Positions 35,079 to 44,619 of a DNA stretch of 64,000 nt are shown in pieces. This DNA is from Epiperipatus broadwayi (Eukaryota > Onychophora > Udeonychophora > Euonychophora > Peripatidae). Position numbers and translations under genes: made by a program. The stretch's first letter is position 1; each line of letters starts with the position of its first letter. The DNA is taken from NCBI GenBank assembly GCA_028023455.1, contig JAQFVV010000030.1, positions 6,466,501 through 6,530,500 on the forward strand, read 5' to 3'. A model generated the notes under the pieces. The model was not told where the DNA came from and did not search any database. It worked only from the letters and a program-made list of their open reading frames with translations.

Positions 35079-36344
35079 TAATAAATAAAGTTATGAAATT
35101 GGTCTAAAATCAATAATTTAATGGATAAAAATAATTAAATAATAATGGCTTTACATTATTTGGGAGGTCATAAGAATTCGAGCACCAGAAATGCCAGAAC
35201 GAGAGTTGATCTGAGAACCATACCTATTTTTAACAGTGATTTACAAGGAAATTTACAAAACTAACCTAAAATCAATAATGAATAATAATAACTAAATAAT
35301 TGAAAGGCTTAATTGTTAGGGAGTTCAGAAAATGTTTGAACACACTCAGTCCAAGAACTTTATACTCCAGAGTTCTAAACTACACAGGTTTGGCTTTTTG
35401 GCTAAAATCAAAGTGTTGTGTCTATTCTTATTTGATATGCTTTCTAATGTATAATAATAAGAATAACCTAACCAAGACAATCCTTCTAGTCTCACTGAAC
35501 TCCCTCCTGCTCATCAAATTAATAGTGACCCATTGAATGGTAATTTATCTGCTCTCCCAAATTTTGTTCCATTGCCAACCAATACAATAATAATATTACT
35601 TCAATGTCAAATAATAATGGTAGTTTGTCCAGTATTTGAACAGACTTGTTTAGTTCTGGATGCAAGACCAAGAAAGACTGCCATATATCTTGAAAGTGCA
35701 GTTGTTGCAGCTTTGGTTCCTTGAGGCCATAATCTATTTTATTTAGAATGGGCTAATTGCTTGGGTGGACAATCGAATCCCTAATGTCTAGGGTATCATC
35801 AAACTAGAACTCAGGTCATTTTATTTTTCTAAGTGGATTTTCATGTGCAGTACTAATCTAATATAGCAAGAATTTTATTTTAAAAATCCTATAGAGTATT
35901 ATAATGTTATATACAAATATTTTATTCTTTAAAAAATAATACAATTCTGTTCTTACTGGCTTAATATCTGATACACTTCCTAATAGATAATAAGAATGAT
36001 CTAACCAAGACAATCTTCCAGATTATTTTTAATTCTTAGTTATTGGTTTCTAGTAACTAAATTCAGCTTTTCCGTTATTAATTGTAAATGTAGATTATCA
36101 GAGATGTTTTTGAAAATTTATAAAAATAATTTCTGTTTATAGTACAAAACAAAACATATATAAATGATCAATAACAAATATTGGTTTAAAAGTTAATTAG
36201 AAAAATAATTTTAATTTAAAAAGTTTTTTAAAAAAATTATTGTATACCCCCCCCCCCAACATATTGTAAATAGTGAAAGCTAAAATATAAGTTTTCAATT
36301 AAAAATAAATTGTATTTTTTTGAAAGGGGATGGGGTGAAGGGTT
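35079..36344. other. AT-rich stretch with weak internal repeats
   Basis: ATAATAAGAAT, CTAACCAAGACAATC and nearby words recur at about 35450 and 35985, so part is duplicated. A run of eleven C lies at 36248-36258. No gene supported. Confidence 0.4.
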
Positions 36345-36800
36345 TTTGCCATACCACATTATGAGGAATACTAACATCTATAAAGCCTAAACTTGAATTA
36401 CTGAAAAGAAAAAACTGCATCTATAAAATACCATGTGAATGTGGAAGAACATATATATTGGTGAGACCAGTCATTCCATTTGAAAAGCATTTGCAAGAAC
36501 ACAAACTGATGATTAGAAGAGAGAAACAATGTGTCTAAGGTAGCAGACCATGTATATGCCATTGAACATATGTTCAATTGGGAAAACACAAAAATATTGG
36601 ATGGAGAAGAAAAGATAGAAAGAAGAAAATTTAAAGAAATTGCTCACATGACAATGACAAAAAATCCCATAAGCAAACCTAGTGTGACTATGCATAATGT
36701 ATAAAAAACCACTAATCAACTTTGCTCTTAAGAAAAAATGGAGAAATCAGGAGGAACCTCATAGATAAGTATATGAAATTTCTACTGACTGTTGCCTTTG

Positions 36801-36880
36801 GCAGGATGGCTCAGTTGGTTAGAGCTTTACCTTAAAATTCAATAATCAAAAATCTAAGGACCCAGATTCAAATCTCATGC
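36801..36880 (+). ncRNA. tRNA-like segment inside PLE 1 (copy D1)
   Basis: A complete D arm GCTC/GAGC around AGTTGGTTA, preceded by TG as in a Pol III A box. CTTAAAA lies in anticodon-loop position (TAA), and GATTCAAATC is a B-box-like T arm. The acceptor stem is not convincing. It is conserved in all three copies between endonuclease and hammerhead. Confidence 0.65.
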
Positions 36881-36908
36881 TAGTACTATGACTGGTTAGG
36901 CCAGCAAC

Positions 36909-36952
36909 ACATGAAAAAGAGGGGAGAATAATACCTCTCGAAACATTCTGCA
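36909..36952 (+). ncRNA. Hammerhead ribozyme-like motif D1
   Basis: Reads ATGAAAA where the other copies read CTGAAGA, so the first core box is damaged. Stem II GAGG/CCTC has a 10-12-base loop containing AGAATAAT. CGAAAC follows, then ATTCTGCAC. Confidence 0.55.
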
Positions 36953-37359
36953 CCTACTAATGTGTTTGATGTGCTATTACTAACAGTTGAATGTATTGGG
37001 AATATTTAAATAAAGTTATTCTAAAGACATTCAATATTAGATGATGGAAATAGTCCAATATAAAAATACAAGTAAAACACCATCATCACAAACCTTCAGG
37101 AAAACAATAAAATTGTTACCTTCTTTAATTTTTCGAAGTAAATAGTAATTTACATAAAAACAAAAATGGTCCAATACTCTAATCTTTATTTATATAAAGA
37201 TATAACTGTAAAACCTTCTAATGATTCAATCCTAAAAGAAAATGTTTTAATTCTTTAAAAATACTTTTAAATGAAAAACCATTGCTAGATTTTCTTTCTA
37301 AACATACCATACAATCTTTAGAGTTATTATATAATGTTTTCTAAGCAAAAAAGAAAGAT

Positions 37360-37460
37360 GTCAAGTGTTGGTGGCCGAGTGGTCAGCATAGCCGCCTTAC
37401 AAGCAGTTGTCCCGGGTTTGCGGGTTCGCTTCCCGACCGATGCTTTGACACATCAAAAAA
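37360..37460 (+). mobile_element. tRNA-derived SINE, subfamily 1, with target-site duplication
   Basis: GTCAAGTGTTGGTGGCCGAG, then GCCGCCTTACAAGCAGT, a B box GCGGGTTCGCTTCCC, CGATGCTTTGACACATC and an A tail. AAAAAAGAAAGAT upstream and AAAAAAGGAAGAT downstream are the likely duplication. Confidence 0.9.
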
Positions 37461-37751
37461 AAAAAAGGAAGATCAAGATTTTTTTAAAATCTATTAATGA
37501 AATAAAATTATAAAAAAGACATATTTCATTTAATTGAGACTGTTATGGCAGATATTAACTTTAAAAGTTTGACAAAAGAAAACATTTTAAAAGAAAAATG
37601 CGAACAATAATTATAGAGATTAAAGTAATTAACTTTTGAATTAAAAATAATCCTATTTTAAAAATGATGTTATATCAGAAAACAAGATTAATTAATAAAA
37701 ATGAAGACATTTATTCTTCTGTGGGGAAAAAAGAAATTGTTACATTTTGAT

Positions 37752-37831
37752 TTTTTTATATATATGTCAAACAACCCGGGCCGACTGCTCGGAAGGCAGC
37801 TACGCTAACCACTAGGCCATCAACGCTTGAC
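37752..37831 (-). mobile_element. tRNA-derived SINE, subfamily 2, deleted, with target-site duplication
   Basis: On the minus strand: CAAGCGTTGATGGCCTAGTG, GCTGCCTTCCGAGCAGT, then a jump to TTGTTTGACATATATA, so most of the B-box region is lost. TTGTTACATTTTGAT and TTGTTACACTTTGAT flank it. Confidence 0.9.
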
Positions 37832-37846
37832 TTGTTACACTTTGAT

Positions 37847-38386
37847 CTATGTCTCAAACTTACTTCATTCACAACTTTGATATTATTCATTCTAGATAAA
37901 TACAGTACGGATTATTACTAATCATTTATTAAACTAGAGATTGTTAATAGCACAGTTATAAACTTTAAACCTCAGTTAAAGATTAATATATCTGATTTTT
38001 GATTAAATACACACACATGATGTTATTTACATTTCTCTTTTCCATGTATAATATATTTTATAAATGTATTAAATAACCTCAATATCAACTCACATTCTTT
38101 TAAAATCAAGTAAGTAAAGATATAATAAAGGGGTCACTTGTCTTTTATTGTACCTTTATTCATATGATTTCAAAAAAAAACGTGTGGAGGTATGGAGGTT
38201 AATTAACACATTTATAAAAAAAAATATGATGAATTTAGTATTAGTTAGAGTTTAATTTGGAACAGTTGTCAATAAACTTTCTAATTATACACTACTTTCA
38301 ATAAAAAAAAATAGTATGCATTCCATACAGCATATACCATCCAAATATTTTTTAAGTATAGGAGAGTAACAGTAAATTATTTTCTC
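37847..38386. other. AT-rich stretch, nothing recognised
   Basis: No gene or element supported. Confidence 0.5.
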
Positions 38387-38458
38387 AACACTCAGAGAGT
38401 AAATCTCCATATATACACTCCAATGCAAAATTTATATATATATAATTCTTTTAATTTT

Positions 38459-39352
38459 CTAACAGTTTTGACTGTCCTGCAGTCTTCATCAAAGCATTTG
38501 CATAAATTTCCTCCTTTTTTAATAGTTTTTACTGTCCTGCAGTCTTCATCAGAGCATTTGCATAACCTTCCCATTTCTTTAACAGTTTCAACTGTCCTGC
38601 AGTCTTCATCAGAACATTTACATAGCCTTTCCCTTTCTTTAACAGTTTTGGCTGTCCTACAGTCTTCATCAGAGCATTTGCATAACCTTCACCTTTCTTT
38701 AACAGTTTCGACTGTCCTGCAGTCTTCATCAGAGCATTTGCATAACTTTTGCCTTTCTTTAACAGTTTTGACTGTCCTGCAGTCTTCATCAGAGCATTTG
38801 CATAACCTTCCCATTTCTTTAACAGTTTCAACTGTCCTGCACTCTTCATCACAGCATTTGCATAACCTTCCCATTTCTTTAACAGTTTTGACTGTCATGC
38901 AGTTTTGATCAGAGCATTTGCATAACATTCACATTTCTTTAACAGTTTTGACTGTCCTGCAGTCTTCATCAAAGCATTTGCATAACTTCACCCTTTTTTA
39001 ACAGTTTTTACTGTCCTGCAGTCTTCATCAGAGCATTTACATAACCTTCCCATTTCTTTAACAATGTCTTCATCAGAACGTTTACATAGCCTTTCCCTTT
39101 CTTCAACAGTTTTGGCTGTCCTGCAGTCTTCATCAGAGCATTTGCATAACCTTCCCCTTTCCTGTTTTTTTAACAGTTTTGACTGTCATGCAGTCTTTAT
39201 CAGAGCATTTGCATAACCTTCCCATTTCTTTAACAGATTTGACTGTCCTGCAGTCTTCATCAGAGCATTTGCATAATCTTCCTGTTTCTTTAACAGTTTA
39301 GAGTATCTTGCAGTCTTCATCAGAGTATTTGTATAACCTTCTGCTTTTTAAA
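38459..39352 (-). repeat. 60-bp tandem array, about 15 monomers, each a hammerhead-like motif
   Basis: The first ten monomers keep a register of almost exactly 60 bp; the eleventh is shortened to about 43 bp, and four more follow. On the minus strand the consensus monomer is CTGATGA, an A, GACTG, CAGGA, CAGTC, GAAAC (or AAAAC), TGTTAAAGAAATG, GGAAGGTTATGC, AAATGCT. Monomers 3 (from 38581), 5 (from 38701) and 7 (from 38821) keep GAAA. Monomer 7 has lost the first C, while 3 and 5 keep the whole core. Others carry AAAA. Stem I complementarity is weak here. Because 60 is divisible by 3, several frames are open by chance (38423-38908 plus; 38529-38852 and 38689-38928 minus). Confidence 0.9.
38701..38740 (-). 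ncRNA. Hammerhead ribozyme-like monomer with intact core (array monomer 5)
   Basis: On the minus strand: CTGATGA, extra A, stem II GACTG/CAGTC with loop CAGGA, GAAAC and TGTT. Stem III would be the dimer-forming ACTGT, with T at position 17. Stem I has one clear pair. This is the best-preserved monomer of the array. Confidence 0.6.
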
Positions 39353-39489
39353 TTTAAAGGAATTATATATAAAAAAAATTTGCATTGAAGTGTATATATA
39401 TATGTGGAGATTTATAAAAAGTAATATATATGAATGTATGAAGAATGAAAAAAAGTAAAGGAGAAAATATAAGAATAACACTCAGAGAG

Positions 39490-39929
39490 ATAATAATTAA
39501 ATGACAATAATTGAGCTACATGTAAAATAAAATTCTCAGGTATATATTTAATACAATTTTTTATTTTATTCAATTTAATATTATTTTATCAATATATAAA
39601 TTCATTTTATTGTACTATGGGTTATATTTAAAATGAAATTGACATGTATTTAAATATAGGAAAAGATTATTTAAAATTTTTATCTTTATAATGATCACAC
39701 AGAAGGAAAATACATAACAATTTTTAGGTGAGTGGAAATAATTACTAACCCAGTAAAAATAATCTTGTATCTTTTTTTAAATCTTTAAACTAGTTATTCT
39801 ATTTTTTATATTTAACAGTCTGAGAACTTTAAAAAGTTAATTAAATCATTTTTACTAATTAATTATATAAATGCACAACCATACAACCATCAATTCTTGA
39901 AATGATCCAAGAATCAAACAATCACAGAG
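39490..39929. other. AT-rich stretch, nothing recognised
   Basis: No gene or element supported. Confidence 0.5.
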
Positions 39930-40265
39930 ACCACACTATAAAAACAGGCAAAACTCTCCACACAGTAGTGCCACTCAGTGCAAGCCAGAGTAAGCAATGG
40001 ATGCCAGAAGACTTGTGCATAAAATCCCTCTCTAGTACCTACTCATTCAATATCCCCAGACCAGTTTTTAGCTTGTGGCTTTTGTCAGTGAGAAACTAGT
40101 CTGGGGATATTGGATGAGTAGGCACTAAATAGGGATTTTATGCACAAGTCTTCTGGCATCCATTGATTACTCTGGCTTGCACTGAATGGCACTACTGTAT
40201 GGAGAGTTTTGCTGTTTTAATAACAGTTATGAGTAGCATAAGAAAGGTGATCATGTGATGTTTAG
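39930..40265. mobile_element. Family C units, head-to-head palindrome
   Basis: Minus-strand copy 39930-40090 and plus-strand copy 40091-40265 meet inside the hammerhead. The plus copy begins with GAAACTAGTC, and the minus copy begins with CTCACTGACA. Shared blocks, read from both outer ends inward: AAAACTCTCCA, AGTAGTGCCACT, TGCATAAAATCC, CCAATATCCCCAGAC. The right end passes into GTGATCATGTGATG. Confidence 0.75.
40054..40091 (-). ncRNA. Hammerhead ribozyme-like motif C1 (decayed)
   Basis: Reads CTGACAA (G8 lost), stem II AAGC/GCTA with loop CACAA partly paired, AAAAC, TGGTC and TGGGG. Stem I CTCA/TGGG is retained. Confidence 0.5.
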
Positions 40266-40774
40266 TGATTTAAGACCACATTATAACCTTTTTTTGGCAA
40301 TTATCTTACGTCTCTATAATACTATTTCCACCAGTACTATTGGGATTATTAAACTATTATGATTGTGTTTATTTAAAAAGTTTGTAGTACATCTCCTTAG
40401 CCATAAAAAATCATTAAAAGAAACTTTTATTCATAAAGTTTGATGTTAAAATCTTGTTATAATAGATTATTAGAAAAAAATTAAACTTGATTTTAAGTTT
40501 TAAAAAAAGGGAAAATAGTCTATCTTTTGCAATCATAACTTAAGACATGTGTCAAGGAACCATGTATGAATCTTGTTGATTTAGTTGAAAAAATATCATA
40601 AAGAAATTTGATATCATTATGAATCATTCATTCATATTAGTTGTATATTTGGATTCATTTCTCAAAACAATTTGAAGATTGAAGATTGACTTATTTATGC
40701 AACATTTCTATGTTTTGTATTCTTAGCCATCATTGGTTTAGAAAATCTATTTGGTATAATAAATAATATATGTT

Positions 40775-40945
40775 ATAAGAGGCACAACTCTCCATACAGT
40801 AGTGCCACTCAGTGCAAGCCAGAGTAATCAATGAATGCAAGAAGATTTGTTAATAAAATCCTTGTCTAGTGCCTACTCGTCCAATATTCCTAGATTAGTT
40901 TTTAGTTTCTTATAATAGAGACTAGTGATCATGTGATATTTAATG
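40775..40945 (-). mobile_element. Family C unit, decayed
   Basis: It holds CAACTCTCCATACAGTAGTG, TAATCAATGAATGC and CTACTCGTCCAATATTCC. The hammerhead region (40890-40915) is damaged beyond a reliable call. Its right end has AGTGATCATGTGATA. The open frame at 40958-41182 downstream is unrelated and unsupported. Confidence 0.65.
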
Positions 40946-41575
40946 ATTTAATACAGTATGTTGTTTAGAAGGTCACATGATATTCAAGTAAAAAGTGACG
41001 GGCTGAGCCAAGAATTTTCACAAATTTACTATACTGGAAATCAATTCATGAACATTTATTTTTTGAGCTGCAAGTCTATTGTTACCTTAAAATATAAGAC
41101 TAACCTATTTGGTGGGCATGAGATTAATTCTACCATTGACACATTACCTATTACAATGGGGTTGAGTAAAGATATCTGTTAAAAACTTCACATACAGTTT
41201 GTAAACGTAAATATTTATTAATGATAAATTAATCCAATCTTAAAATATTTATCTTTACCGATTATTGCCCTATCTTAAGATGAAGAAATGGCATCGTTTG
41301 CTTTTTATATGATTCTTTCCACAAAATGAGAAAAATAAAATACAATTATTTTTAAGTTCACAAGTTTTAATATTGGTTACGGCATATCTATTGATTGTTG
41401 GGGAGGGGGAACACCATTAATGATTATGAAATAACTAAAAAATCGAGTTGATAGAATAATTTTTATTTAAGGTATGGCAAATAACCATCAATGATGAACT
41501 ATTCTTCATTTGCTCAATCTTATTTCTAGAAAAAGAACTTAATGATTATTAAACAAGACAATTGGGGAATTTATT

Positions 41576-41675
41576 GATCATTGGTGGTCGAGTGGGCAGT
41601 GCAGTTGCCTTACAAGCAGTTGATCCGGGTTAGCGGGTTCGCTTCCTGGCCGATGCTATGACACATGAAAAAAAA
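41576..41675 (+). mobile_element. tRNA-derived SINE, subfamily 1
   Basis: ATCATTGGTGGTCGAGTGGG, TTGCCTTACAAGCAGTTG, GCGGGTTCGCTTCC and GATGCTATGACACATG plus an A tail. The first bases are diverged. Confidence 0.85.
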
Positions 41676-42104
41676 TTCAGTATAAATTGTGTCATTATTA
41701 TTGTAGCTGATATATTGTAATTATAAATGCTGATTATTTAAGAGTCATAATTTTTTTAAATTTTAGAGCGATGTTTAGAGTATTTAATAAATTTTATTAT
41801 GCTCTGCATGTGGTTTAGCACAATAGTAAGAGGAACAGACTCTAGAATTCAAAGATCATGGATTGTAACTCTTCCACTTCTTATGTTTGAACTTTATTTA
41901 AACCCATACTCAATAAACCATTTAATTATATATACAAATATAGTAGGGTGGTGATGATAATTTTATAGCAGTGTTAATAGTAAACAAAGTGTACATTGGA
42001 AAGCAATTATAAACTATCCCCACATACTTAATAATAAATTATTATGATTAGGCAGAATGCTCATCCCATGATCACCATTTCATATGCTTGCTCATAACTG
42101 TTAT
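41676..42104. other. AT-rich; possible tRNA-like fragment
   Basis: 41808-41880 holds GTGGTTTAGCACAATAGTAAG and, about 45 bases on, GGATTGTAACTC, loosely like A and B boxes. Weak; could be chance. Confidence 0.25.
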
Positions 42105-42350
42105 TAAAATAGACAAAACTCTCCATACAGTAGTGCCACTCAGATCCTAAGATCTAGGTACAGTGCTCTCAGATCCAAGGCTCCTCACAGATGAAATCCA
42201 CAAGCTAGCAACTAGTCTGGAGATATTGAATGAATAGGCACTAGAGAGGGATTTTATACACAAGCCTTCTGGCATCTATTGATTATTCTGGCTTGTACTG
42301 AGTGGCACTACTGTATGGAGAGTTTTGCCTGTTTTAATAACAGAATTAAT
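42105..42350 (+). mobile_element. Family C unit with near-perfect terminal inverted repeats
   Basis: AAACTCTCCATACAGTAGTG with its following CCACTCAG (42118-42143) is repeated in reverse complement at 42299-42325. Between them are GATCTAGGTACAGTGCTCTC, the hammerhead, GCACTAGAGAGGGATTTTAT and GCCTTCTGGCATC. The left repeat replaces the normal start of the unit, so it is probably a short inverted piece, not a transposase-recognised end. Confidence 0.7.
42183..42222 (+). ncRNA. Hammerhead ribozyme-like motif C4 (decayed)
   Basis: Reads CAGATGA (T4 lost) and GCAA in place of GAAA. Stem III ACTAGT and C17 are intact, and stem I CCTCA/TGGAG pairs at four of five positions. Confidence 0.5.
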
Positions 42351-42365
42351 ATAAATACCAGAAGT

Positions 42366-42590
42366 TGATGATTACTTTACAGCATCACATGATCCTAAGA
42401 TCTAAGTGCAGTGCTCTCAGATCCAAAGCTCCTCACTGATGAAGGCCATAAGCCAGAAACTAGTCTGGGGATATTGGATGAGTAGGCACTAGATAGGATT
42501 TTATGCACAAGCCTTCTGGCATCCATTGATTACTCTGGTTAGCACAAGGTGGCACTACTATATGGAGAGTTTTTTGCCTGTTTACTTTAC
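42366..42590 (+). mobile_element. Family C unit
   Basis: It starts CAGCATCACATGATCCTAAG and holds GATCTAAGTGCAGTGCTCTC, the hammerhead, GGATGAGTAGGCACTAGATA, ACAAGCCTTCTGGCATCCAT and GTGGCACTACTATATGGAGA. It follows 42105-42350 in the same direction, about 20 bp apart, giving a direct pair. Confidence 0.75.
42431..42470 (+). ncRNA. Hammerhead ribozyme motif C5 (core intact)
   Basis: Stem I CCTCA (42431-42435) with TGGGG (42466-42470). CTGATGA 42436-42442. Stem II GGC/GCC (42444-42446, 42452-42454) is flanked by an A-A opposition. GAAA 42456-42459. ACTAGT (42459-42464) is a perfect palindrome that can form a 6-bp dimeric stem III, and C42465 is the cleavage base in GTC. Confidence 0.75.
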
Positions 42591-42691
42591 AGCATCTAAT
42601 AACAATAACTATGAATTATTCTATACTGTCTCTTAAGATTTTTATAATTAAAATAAGTAACACTTTTTACTAATTTTTTGTTGTGTAATTC

Positions 42692-43236
42692 ACAGTGAAA
42701 ATGCCTTAAATAATAAATACTACTCTTGTAGTAGAGATTTGATTAGTAATCACAAGCTGATTACCCTATTCAAGTATTGGGCTCTAGAACCAAAATACTT
42801 AGATTATTTACTTAAAATTAATCTGGATGTCATGCCGGTCAACTGGTGCCTCAGATATAAAAGATCTATCACCAAAGTTCAATCAATTTGCCACAGCTGT
42901 GGCAGGGATGAGGAAACATTTGACCACATAATTAAAACATGCATGGGTCTAGGTAATATTAAAACAATAATATTTAACAATTCAAAGATAGACTACTACA
43001 AAATACTTAATATAAAAGAATGCATTCATGGAAGAGATATTCCTACAATCAGGCTGGCAATTTTCATCACTTATGCCATTTGGATTGTAAGGTGCAAGGC
43101 ACAATACCAACATCCCAAGCCAGATGAAAACTCATTATTTATTCAGAGCATAGAGAAAATTAAACAAAAAGACAAAACTCTTGCAACAACATTCATTTTT
43201 CATGAGACATGGAAGCTATATCAGACTCTCCAATAG
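42692..43236 (+). pseudogene. Non-LTR retrotransposon C-terminal zinc-finger fragment
   Basis: An open frame of about 180 codons to a stop at 43236. CHSCGRDEETFDHIIKTC (about 42892-42945) fits the Cys-Cys-His-Cys finger found after the reverse transcriptase in many LINE proteins (zf-RVT type). Upstream residues ALEPKYLDYLLKINLD and VNWCLRYKR, and downstream WIVRCKAQYQHP, are of the type surrounding that finger. No reverse transcriptase is present, so this is a 5'-truncated 3' end. It is intact over its length, hence relatively young, and belongs to a different LINE from the other two in the window. Confidence 0.7.
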
Positions 43237-43239
43237 AGT

Positions 43240-44619
43240 TAACAAAGAACTTAACCACTAAATACCTAACCCTGTTTTAACTCAATAATGTTAGTTCCAT
43301 AACTCATCTAATATTGTAATTTTTCATTATCCATATTTGTAATGTATCACCCATATTTATACCCATTTCATAAAGAGTGTAACACAGGTATTAATTAGTT
43401 TAATAAATGTTTTGAGATAATAATAAATACTATCTAGATATATAATAGTTTAAAATCAATTTAACAGAATAAATTTATAAAATAGCACTATATGAAAAGT
43501 GACTCAGGGTATTATTTTAAAAAAAAAATTAAAGATTAAAGCATTATATTTTATATAAAAATAACTACTACTTTTGTATTTCTATGAAAAAATAATAGTA
43601 GTAATCGCAATTTTCTGTCTTTTTTTAAAAAGGCTTTACAATATATGACAAGTTACTATAAAATTTATACCATTACTAATATGATAAATTTCATATTGAC
43701 AGTATTTAATTTTTTTTTTTCACTCCTAAGTATTATATTCATTTCTAAATGTTATTTCTGTTATTATTTTATGTATTTATTTTTGTTAAATGTAACCTTT
43801 TATTGACTTTTAAGATATAGACTTAATAAAATGTGTAAATATCATTTTTATAATAAGCCACAAATTATTTTTTTACTCTTTTAAATATCTTCATTAAAAT
43901 TACCATAACTGTATACCAATGACTTCCCAAACAGGTTTACTGAATGTAAAATGGTGACTCTAAATCTATTGAATTAATATTCAATAATTCACTTAGCCAC
44001 AATTTGAAAGAGTATAATAATAAAAAAATAGTGAAAAAAATAACTTTCTTATTTGCATTAGAATTGTTTAATGGTATGATATATACATCTAATAGCAATT
44101 ATAATAAAGGTAGTTAGTTTAATTTCATTTAGATATTGTATATTTTGTATTTTATTATTATCAATTTTTACATCTGCTATTTTCAAAATTTAATATTACA
44201 GTATTTTTTGCTTTGTTTATTAAAAATTATGAAAGGTCAAAAAAAAAAAAAACCTTTTTAAAAAAATCTTTTTGCTTTGATTGTAAGTGAATTTTCAATT
44301 AACTGTTTTTGACAATTCTGTACTATAAGATTTATGTATTAAGTAGCTAAGAAAGATAAAATGTAAATAAATTTAAAAGGAATTTATCATTTCAAAAATT
44401 CAAAAGTACTCTAAACTACTACAAAGGAAAAACATATTTGTAATATAAGAATCTGTCCTTTTTTAATAATTTCTGATCATAATTTGATATATATATAGTA
44501 CTATTTTTTTAATTAAAATGTATACGATATGTATATAGTTTACGTGTATGCATATGTTCCAGTGAAAAGTGATTGGTTCTCTCTCCAAATTACCTCTAGC
44601 ACCATCAATGAATTAACAC
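43240..44619. other. AT-rich stretch, nothing recognised
   Basis: Possibly includes the 3' UTR of the LINE fragment upstream. No other feature supported. Confidence 0.5.

Larger units (their letters stand above)
36345..37060 (+). mobile_element. Penelope-like element 1, 3' end (GIY-YIG, tRNA-like, HHR)
   Basis: A frame broken by frameshifts encodes the C-terminal endonuclease. IPCECGRTYI is followed in another frame by GET, the YIG half of the GIY-YIG signature, then KHLQEHKLM and TMTKNPISKPSVTMHNV. The coding relic ends near 36705. After it come a tRNA-like segment (36801-36880), a hammerhead motif (36909-36952), an AATAAA at about 37009 and a 3' end GATGGAAATAGTCCAATAT. Two more copies at 61240-61940 (minus) and 61940-63015 (plus) have the same order. 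Confidence 0.8.
38400..39476 (-). mobile_element. Family A element with an internal hammerhead minisatellite
   Basis: A 1.08-kb unit flanked by the 13-bp direct repeat AACACTCAGAGAG (38387-38399 and 39477-39489), a plausible target-site duplication. Its ends are inverted to each other: TAAATCTCCATATATACACT at the left, and at the right the complement of AAATCTCCACATATATATAT followed by ACACTTCAATGCAAA. Between them lies the 60-bp array. The same CACTTCAATGCA end is attached to single hammerheads at 223-335 and 11458-11592, which suggests the array grew from one monomer. No protein-coding capacity. Confidence 0.75.

Noticed and set aside
36398-36719. Reverse-strand frames
   Set aside because: Antisense of the PLE endonuclease relic.
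38423-38908. A 161-codon repeat protein
   Set aside because: Open frames arise from a 60-bp period divisible by three and exist on both strands; no start context or other evidence for a gene.
38459-39352. CRISPR-like array of regular repeats
   Set aside because: The 60-bp units are contiguous tandem copies with no unique spacers and no cas-like genes; the genome is eukaryotic. The unit is a hammerhead-like monomer.
39902-40099. A 65-codon frame
   Set aside because: It lies entirely in a family C unit that is clearly non-coding in other copies.
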